Assembly: GCA_013397935.1 (NCBI GenBank)
Contig: VZRN01001097.1
Location: forward strand, 248,180 to 312,179
DNA: 64,000 bases
Source: Dasyornis broadbenti
Taxonomy: Eukaryota; Chordata; Aves; Passeriformes; Dasyornithidae
Direction of reading: 5' to 3'
Shown here one piece after another: positions 59,201 through 64,000 of the stretch. The notes under the pieces are model-generated. The model worked only from the letters and a program-made list of their open reading frames with translations, was not told the origin of the DNA and did not search any database. The first letter of the stretch is position 1; the number at the start of each line of letters is the position of its first letter. The translations under genes and the position numbers were made by a program.

Positions 59201-62200
59201 GGGGAGATCCCTGGGATCAGGAAACCACCGAAAAAACGGAGGCAGCTGGGCAGCGAGGCCCTGAGTGGAGCAGCTCTGTCCTCTGGGTGCCCATCACATC
59301 CAAAACACTCAGACTCACCACAGCTCGGCCAAAGATCAAACCCCAAATGTAGTGAGGAGGCAGAACTGCCTCCAGCAAGGAGGCTTGATAGGAAAATATC
59401 AGGGAGAGGTTTCTTACCAGATCAAAGCAATGCTAATGGAGTTACAGCCAAAAATAATCCAAATGTTTCTGACAGCGACATTGATTCTGAGGAGGAGATC
59501 AGAGCAATGGTAAAGAAAGAGACAGAAAGACAGAAAGCCGAAAATGTTGAGACTGAAAGTGAGCACTTGGAAATTGTTGGGGATAATTTTGAATTAAAAT
59601 ACAATAGTCACTGGTCCTTAAGCAATTCAGATGCCATGAAGAAAGCTATCGAAGGAAGTAACAGAGAGAAAGAGACTATGGAGTGTGATAATGGTTATGA
59701 TTCAGCAGATACAGATGAAATTATCGCTGAAAGTAAAACTCCAGAAGATTCTAAACAGGGGAAGGTGAAAAATAAAGAAATATTACCTAAAAAAAAAAGT
59801 GGTTTGGTAAATGGCTCCGCACTGAAAACTCACAATTTAAAAGAAGAACACATTGAAAGAAAAGGGAAACTTAAAAAATCCAAAATTGCTGCCTTGCAGA
59901 GTACAGCAGCCAACAGTACAACAGAGACATGTGACAGTGAAAGCTCTTGTTTAGAGTCTGAGGAAGGGGAGTCTGAAATCAGCTCTGATTACGAGTCTAT
60001 GGTGCAAAACTGTTTTCGTTTAGACCTTACCTTGGATGACTTAAAAGCATTGGCTACAGAAAACTCTGGGACACTGGCAGAGGGGTCAGGCAGTGCACAG
60101 AGTTCTTGTCAGTCCAGTGTTGAAGATAATCCCAAGGACAGTATTGTAAATAAACCAAAACTTTCTAAATTTCACCCTGCAGCTAAAAAAAAGAGCATCT
60201 GTCCTGAAGATGTGCTGGCTGATATTTTAGCAGGGGAGGAGGATGCTGTTGAGGAAAGCTCCAAGGGACAAAATAATTCACATTTGAAATATCAGCCCTT
60301 CAGAGGAATGGGGTCCCTCTGTGTAAAAGAGTCAAGTAAGGACAGCACTGGGTTAAAGAAGAGGTCTGTAGAAAGTTTGGGACTTGGAGCTTGTACACCT
60401 TGTGCTGGGGAGGAGTCATCTAAAGATCAGCCAAAGAACCATCCATTGTGTTCACTTGAAGTCAGCAGCAAAAAGAGACACAAAGTGCCTTGTGAACAGC
60501 ACCAGGAGCTATCAGCTGCTGCCTCCTCAGCAGGCCAGAGACTCCCTGGCTCCAGGCCTCATTTGCAAGGGAAGAACAAAGCTCTGAATTCTCTACAAGA
60601 TCAAAATTCAGAGCACAGAGCTGCTGCTGCCAGTACTGATCAGAGTGATGGGAGCAGTGACATGGACAGTGATGCTGCAGCAGCCCAGGAACACATTAAT
60701 CAGCAGCTGAAGAGCCCAAAACTGCTTCCTAAAACATTAAGGAGGAATACAAGCAAAAAAAATCCTGAACGTGAAGGTAATAAAGGTGAAAATGGGAATA
60801 CAAGCATTCTGGAAGATAAGGAGCTTTCTCTTTGTGCTGCTGCTTCAAAGGAGCCCAGTACAATAGAGAAACAGGTCCAGGACAACCAGAGGAGGCTGGC
60901 AGCTCTGGAAGAGAGACACAGAGAGAGGGAATTACAGAAGAAGCTCATTCAGGGAGCTCTTTCAAATCTGGTAATTGCATTCTTCTTCTACCTGAATAGT
61001 CCACAGTACAAGGAAATGGGTAATTAGTACATGTAGAGTAAGATATTTTAAAATCATAATCTGGAACTTCTGATGACATTGCCTGTTTTATTTTGAGAGA
61101 ATACAAAATGCTGCATACCTAATCCCTAGGATGCCTGTGGAGTTGCAAGAAGAATAGCAGATTCCTCTTTTTGTGTCATTTTCAGATAGTCCTGTCTGAG
61201 TGCAGCAAGTATTTGATGTGTTTGACTTGACAGTTGACTCTTTCCTAGGATAGACAGCCAGCAGGAAAGCGGAAACACATCATATTCGATTCTGATATGG
61301 AAAATGAAGCTGAAGTGGATGAGATGTTGAAAAAAGATGCAAGTTTGGGACATATGCATGGAGAAGTAAGTGTTACTGGGAAAAATTCAGTATGACATAA
61401 TCAGAGAGCTGAATTTTTATACCAGCCTATCTCATATTGTAACACCTGAGCTACCCTTAACGTGGATATTTTGCCTGTGGCGAAACTGAATAGTCATAAC
61501 TGTAAAGCAGAATTGTACAAGGTGTGGTACAAGGTAAGATTTGAAGCACATGGATCAGAAAGGGAGCTGGTTGTGCAGGAAATCTGCTTTTTCAGCTAAA
61601 CTGGAGAGCCCATGAACAAAATTGGTATTAATTTATATTCTGAAACTTACATAAACAGCTGCTTTTCTCTTCTTTTCTTTTTGTGTAACAAAGGACAAAT
61701 CTGCTCCCAAACCTTCGGGCAGACTGTTTGATAGCAGCGGGGATGAGCAAGAGGATACGGACGATGAGCGATTCAAAATTAAGCCCCAGTTTGAGGGCAA
61801 AGCTGGTGAGAAAGTGAGTGAAGCCATTACTGTAATTTAGTTTTCCTTTAGGTCTCCATAGCAGCACTTCAGAAGAACATGACTTGTATCTTTTCATTCT
61901 TGCTGAGTATGATTTTTATGAACTTACAACAGAATTCCCTTAAATGGAGGAAATAATGTGTGGTGGGGAGTGGGAAGAGTTTCTCTGACCTTGTTACCTT
62001 TGTATGTAAAGAAATTACTGGAAAAGGCATCAAAAGGTAAAGAGTATATTGCCATAATTATAGTTAAAAAAAGGGTTACTGAATGATGATTTCCTTCTGC
62101 AGTGCTTAATAGCATCTGTTTGGTTTGTTCAGCTCTTGAAGCTCCAATCCCGCTTTGGCACCGATGAAAGGTTTCGCATGGATGCTCGATTCCTTGAGAG

Positions 62201-64000
62201 TGACAGTGAGGAAGAAGGTAAAGCTGATCCCATTTTCTGGTTACTGGTAGTCATAGAGCCTTTCAACAGCTTGCTTTACTGGGATCTTCTGTAGAGCATC
62301 TGTCAGTGGCAGAGGAGTTACACAGTTGTGTGATGTAAGCAGGGAAGAGGTTAAATAAATGCTCTGATTTTCCCATGAAATAGATGCCTGTGACATTTCT
62401 AATGAAAGGTTTTCTACAGTGCAAGGGAGAAAACCTGTACGTAGCTTTAAGATAAAGGAAGTGATGTGTTCATAGACATGAGCTCTAGTAGTACTCTAGT
62501 AAATGTTATGCACCAACATTACAGGCTTAGCAGAGAAAATAGAATGTATTTATTTTTCTCTTAGCAGACACAAACAGCCTGAAGGCAGATGAAGAAGAGG
62601 AGCTTGCTGTGGAAAAAAAGAAAAATCTGCAAATACTGGGAAGCCTCCTGAATATCAACCTGGAACAGCCCAAGCCAAATAAAACAGCCACGAGTGTGAA
62701 GAAATTCAAGTATGTATCATCCACTATCAGTAAAGAAGGAGGTTTAGGAAGGCTAAGGTGTTTTTTAGGAAGGAAATTGAAAGGCCCTGAAACCTTTAAC
62801 TTTTGGAAGATGGGCATAATGGATCCTTGTTTGTTGTTTTGGGTTTTTAGCTCCTTTGAACTATTTGAATTTATGCAGTCTTTGGTACTAGAAGAAATAT
62901 ATCCATATCTATATGGATAGCTGTACTTATGTAGCTCCTCAAGAGATTATCAGGTGCAGGTATAAACTCACTGCATAACACACACGTGAGGTCTATGTTT
63001 TATCTGAAATACCACAATTTCATTAAATCCACTTCTGCTTATATATTTCCTGACCCAGACACTGACTAGAGGGTGCTTGCTAACTGCCAGTTACATTTTG
63101 GATCTATTTAAAGCTTTTTTTGGTAAAGAAACCAATGTGAATTTTGGTCGGACTGTAAAGACTTGGGGTAGATTTCACTTAGGCATTTACAATGTACAAC
63201 GGCGTTTCTTCTCATTCTGTTTTTGTAGAGATATTAATGCCCTGCGTTATGATCCAACAAGACAGGACCATGCCGTTTTTGAAAGGAAACCAAGTGCTAC
63301 AGAAAAGAAGAGGTACTGTTACAGCTTCGTAACTACAATTGTGGTGTTCCTTCCTGTGGAAGGATGGTTGTAGCAACAGACTGGGTTTGAAACTATGCAG
63401 ATTGCGCTGCCTTTAATTTAGTTCTCTCTGTGGTGGCTAAAATCAAGATATAATAGGAATTGTGACCACTAAAACCAGAATGTACTGTAATCTTTTCTTT
63501 CTGGTCCCTCTGTTTTCTGCATGCCATTTTCTGTCCTCACTGAAGGTGAGAAAGGTCAATTCAGAGACTTTGCGATTTGCAGGCCTGCGAGAAAACCATT
63601 TTAGCTCTTGACATTTCTATTGCCACAAAAGAAACCTGTGCTAAATGCCTTGATTTCTGTGTTACCACCTTTTAGTAAATGAAAAGTCACTTAAGGGTGT
63701 GGCTACTTCAAAAGGACACTTGTTGCTGCCTTTACACTCAATCCTCAGATGTTTCCCCACTGCTTAGCCTTGAAAGCGAATCACTCCTTAATGTTCTTGG
63801 ATACGTGTAGGGAGACATGGAGAGCAAGGTGGCTCTTAGGGAAGCTTTCTTTGAAAAGGGCACGTGCTACATGTGCTGTGTTGCTATCCTTGAACAATGT
63901 GATTTCAGTAACGACAAAAGGAAGAAGGGGGAACGGAGCGAGACACCACCTCAAGCATCTGAAGAAATCTATTATGCCATTGCTGCTGATTTAAAAGACA
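56136..64000 (+). CDS. NOL8: Nucleolar protein 8 (truncated by window end)
   Basis: NOL8 is a nucleolar RNA-binding protein needed for ribosome biogenesis and cell growth. Twelve coding exons give 1015 complete codons; the C-terminus lies right of the window. The ATG at 56136 has A at -3 and G at +4. Residues 8-90 form an RRM: RNP2-like RLYVGGL at 9-15 and RNP1-like KTFAYISV at 51-58. Next come VVDFHMRAVPGTEVPDHK, GKFGRVLPILHLRNQ and VVKYDPSKYCHNL, all conserved in NOL8. Residues from about 200 to 760 are a low-complexity Ser-, Glu- and Lys-rich region with basic patches such as KPPKKRRQ. A predicted coiled coil (NQRRLAALEERHRERELQKK) precedes residue 801. The conserved C-terminal blocks SGRLFDSS, RFKIKPQFEGKAGEK, RFGTDERFRMDARFLESD and RYDPTRQDHAVFERK follow. 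Introns longer than 300 bp hold only one CR1 (56722-56890). One intron, 58749-59065, is of the AT-AC U12 class. Confidence 0.96.
56420..56482 (+). CDS. NOL8: NOL8 exon 3
   Basis: 63 bp between GATTAG and GTAAGT. It encodes GNPMKTFAYISVNISDADLR and K, including the RNP1-like strand of the RRM. The last base starts a Cys codon completed by the next exon. Confidence 0.92.
56722..56890 (-). mobile_element. CR1 LINE 3'-end fragment
   Basis: Reverse-complement CR1: CATAGAATGGCTTGGAAGGG, then ACCTTAGTGATCATCTCATT, CCTGCCACGGGCAGGGACAC, CTTCCACTATCCCAG and CCACCCAACCTGGTCTTAAG. It lies in the NOL8 intron 56483-57257 and is the best-preserved CR1 in the window. Its 5' side fades near 56890. Confidence 0.92.
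57258..57336 (+). CDS. NOL8: NOL8 exon 4
   Basis: 79 bp between TTTTGTAG and GTAGAA. It encodes MSVLNKTKWKGGTLQIELAK and then ESFLH, the end of the RRM and a block almost identical in human NOL8. Confidence 0.94.
57651..57798 (+). CDS. NOL8: NOL8 exon 5
   Basis: 148 bp between TTCTGGTACAG and GTATGA. It encodes LATEREEAKLQKEKPQRNDQ and continues to VDFHMRAVPGTEVPDHK. Ends in phase 0. Confidence 0.94.
58680..58748 (+). CDS. NOL8: NOL8 exon 6
   Basis: 69 bp, phase 0, after TTTTCTTTTAG. It encodes KWVVGKFGRVLPILHLRNQQ and then KNK. No GT donor follows; the exon runs straight into ATATCCTTTT, the U12 5' splice site. Continuing with VVKYDPSKYCHN from exon 7 reproduces the human order. Confidence 0.92.
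58749..59065 (+). other. NOL8: U12-type AT-AC intron of NOL8
   Basis: A 317-bp intron with the minor-spliceosome hallmarks. The 5' splice site ATATCCTTTT (58749-58758) matches the U12 consensus. The branch-point element TCCTTAAC (59048-59055) lies 10-11 bases before the end, and the intron ends in AC at 59064-59065. Joining phase 0 to phase 0 gives NQQKNK-VVKYDPSK, as in human NOL8 (QHKRKI-IKYDPSK). Without this intron there is no acceptable donor after exon 6. Confidence 0.93.
59066..60970 (+). CDS. NOL8: NOL8 exon 7 (large exon)
   Basis: 1905 bp, 635 codons, phase 0 at both ends, from VVKYDPSKYCHNL to LIQGALSNL before GTAATT. The GTG at 59066 is an internal Val codon, not a start. It encodes the long acidic, Ser- and Lys-rich middle of the protein, with blocks such as GYDSADTDEIIAES and CFRLDLTLDDLKALA that recur in human NOL8. 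The frame stays open for 18 codons into the intron. Confidence 0.96.
61249..61365 (+). CDS. NOL8: NOL8 exon 8
   Basis: 117 bp between TTTCCTAG and GTAAGT, phase 0. It encodes DRQPAGKRKHIIFDSDMENE and an acidic continuation ending LGHMHGE. Confidence 0.92.
61694..61813 (+). CDS. NOL8: NOL8 exon 9
   Basis: 120 bp between GTAACAAAG and GTGAGT, phase 0. It encodes DKSAPKPSGRLFDSSGDEQE and then DTDDERFKIKPQFEGKAGEK, strongly conserved in NOL8. Confidence 0.95.
62133..62217 (+). CDS. NOL8: NOL8 exon 10
   Basis: 85 bp between GTTTGTTCAG and GTAAAG. It encodes LLKLQSRFGTDERFRMDARF and then LESDSEEE, ending one base into the next codon. Confidence 0.95.
62565..62709 (+). CDS. NOL8: NOL8 exon 11 (NAGNAG acceptor)
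   Basis: 145 bp, from TTCTCTTAG to GTATGT. It encodes ADTNSLKADEEEELAVEKKK and then NLQILGSLLNINLEQPKPNK up to VKKF. The acceptor is TTAGCAG, so use of the second AG (exon start 62568) would drop one Ala without changing frame. Confidence 0.92.
63229..63312 (+). CDS. NOL8: NOL8 exon 12
   Basis: 84 bp between TTTTTGTAG and GTACTG. It encodes DINALRYDPTRQDHAVFERK and then PSATEKK, matching the DPTKQDHATYERK block of human NOL8. Confidence 0.94.
63909..64000 (+). CDS. NOL8: NOL8 exon 13 (cut by window end)
   Basis: After GTGATTTCAG. It encodes NDKRKKGERSETPPQASEEI and then YYAIAADLKD, the conserved MYYNIAMDLKE block, and runs off the window. Further exons must lie to the right. Confidence 0.92.

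Noticed and set aside
59066..61027. A stand-alone 653-codon gene starting at GTG
   Set aside because: It is NOL8 exon 7; the GTG is an internal valine codon directly after the AC end of a U12 intron, and the last 18 codons are intron.
1..64000. CRISPR arrays, bacterial operons, tRNA or rRNA genes, endogenous retroviral genes
   Set aside because: None seen. There are no regularly spaced repeats, no cloverleaf or rRNA motifs, and no recognisable retroviral protein motifs; the spliced vertebrate genes make a prokaryotic reading untenable.

Overview
The window looks like a bird nuclear genome, or at least a sauropsid one. The repeats I recognise are chicken-repeat-1 (CR1) LINE fragments, repeat density is low, introns are short to moderate, and the proteins resemble vertebrate orthologues across their length. 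Protein comparisons are from memory of the families; no search was run. All genes are split into exons, and coordinates were set by hand from splice sites, reading phase and protein continuity.

Layout, left to right. (1) 1-4320: the last three coding exons and 3' UTR of ASPN (asporin), + strand; its 5' part lies left of the window. (2) 4.3-16.1 kb: non-coding, with two CR1 pieces. (3) 16.16-21.35 kb: OMD (osteomodulin), + strand, with two coding exons giving 417 aa and a candidate TATA promoter and non-coding first exon. (4) 21.4-31.4 kb: non-coding, with a decayed CR1-like stretch. (5) 31.4-42.2 kb: OGN (osteoglycin/mimecan), + strand, with six coding exons giving 293 aa. (6) 44.4-54.8 kb, - strand: the first five coding exons (190 codons) and a 5' UTR exon of CENPP. 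The gene must continue to the left, so ASPN, OMD and OGN lie antisense inside one very large CENPP intron. (7) 54.84-55.65 kb: a GC-rich bidirectional promoter. (8) 55.6 kb to the end: NOL8, + strand, with twelve coding exons (1015 complete codons), cut by the right edge. This order matches human 9q22: NOL8 and CENPP head to head, with OGN, OMD and ASPN inside CENPP.

Functions. ASPN, OMD and OGN are secreted small leucine-rich-repeat proteins of bone and connective-tissue matrix and form a tandem family cluster. CENPP belongs to the constitutive centromere network and NOL8 is a nucleolar RNA-binding protein; these two housekeeping genes share a promoter.

The most notable signal is an AT-AC, U12-type (minor spliceosome) intron in NOL8 at 58749-59065. 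Its 5' splice site, branch point and AC end are near perfect, and a GT-AG-only gene finder would miss it. Other points are a NAGNAG acceptor in NOL8, paired ETS sites in the shared promoter, and a candidate OMD promoter. I saw no CRISPR array, RNA gene, endogenous retrovirus or clearly novel coding system.
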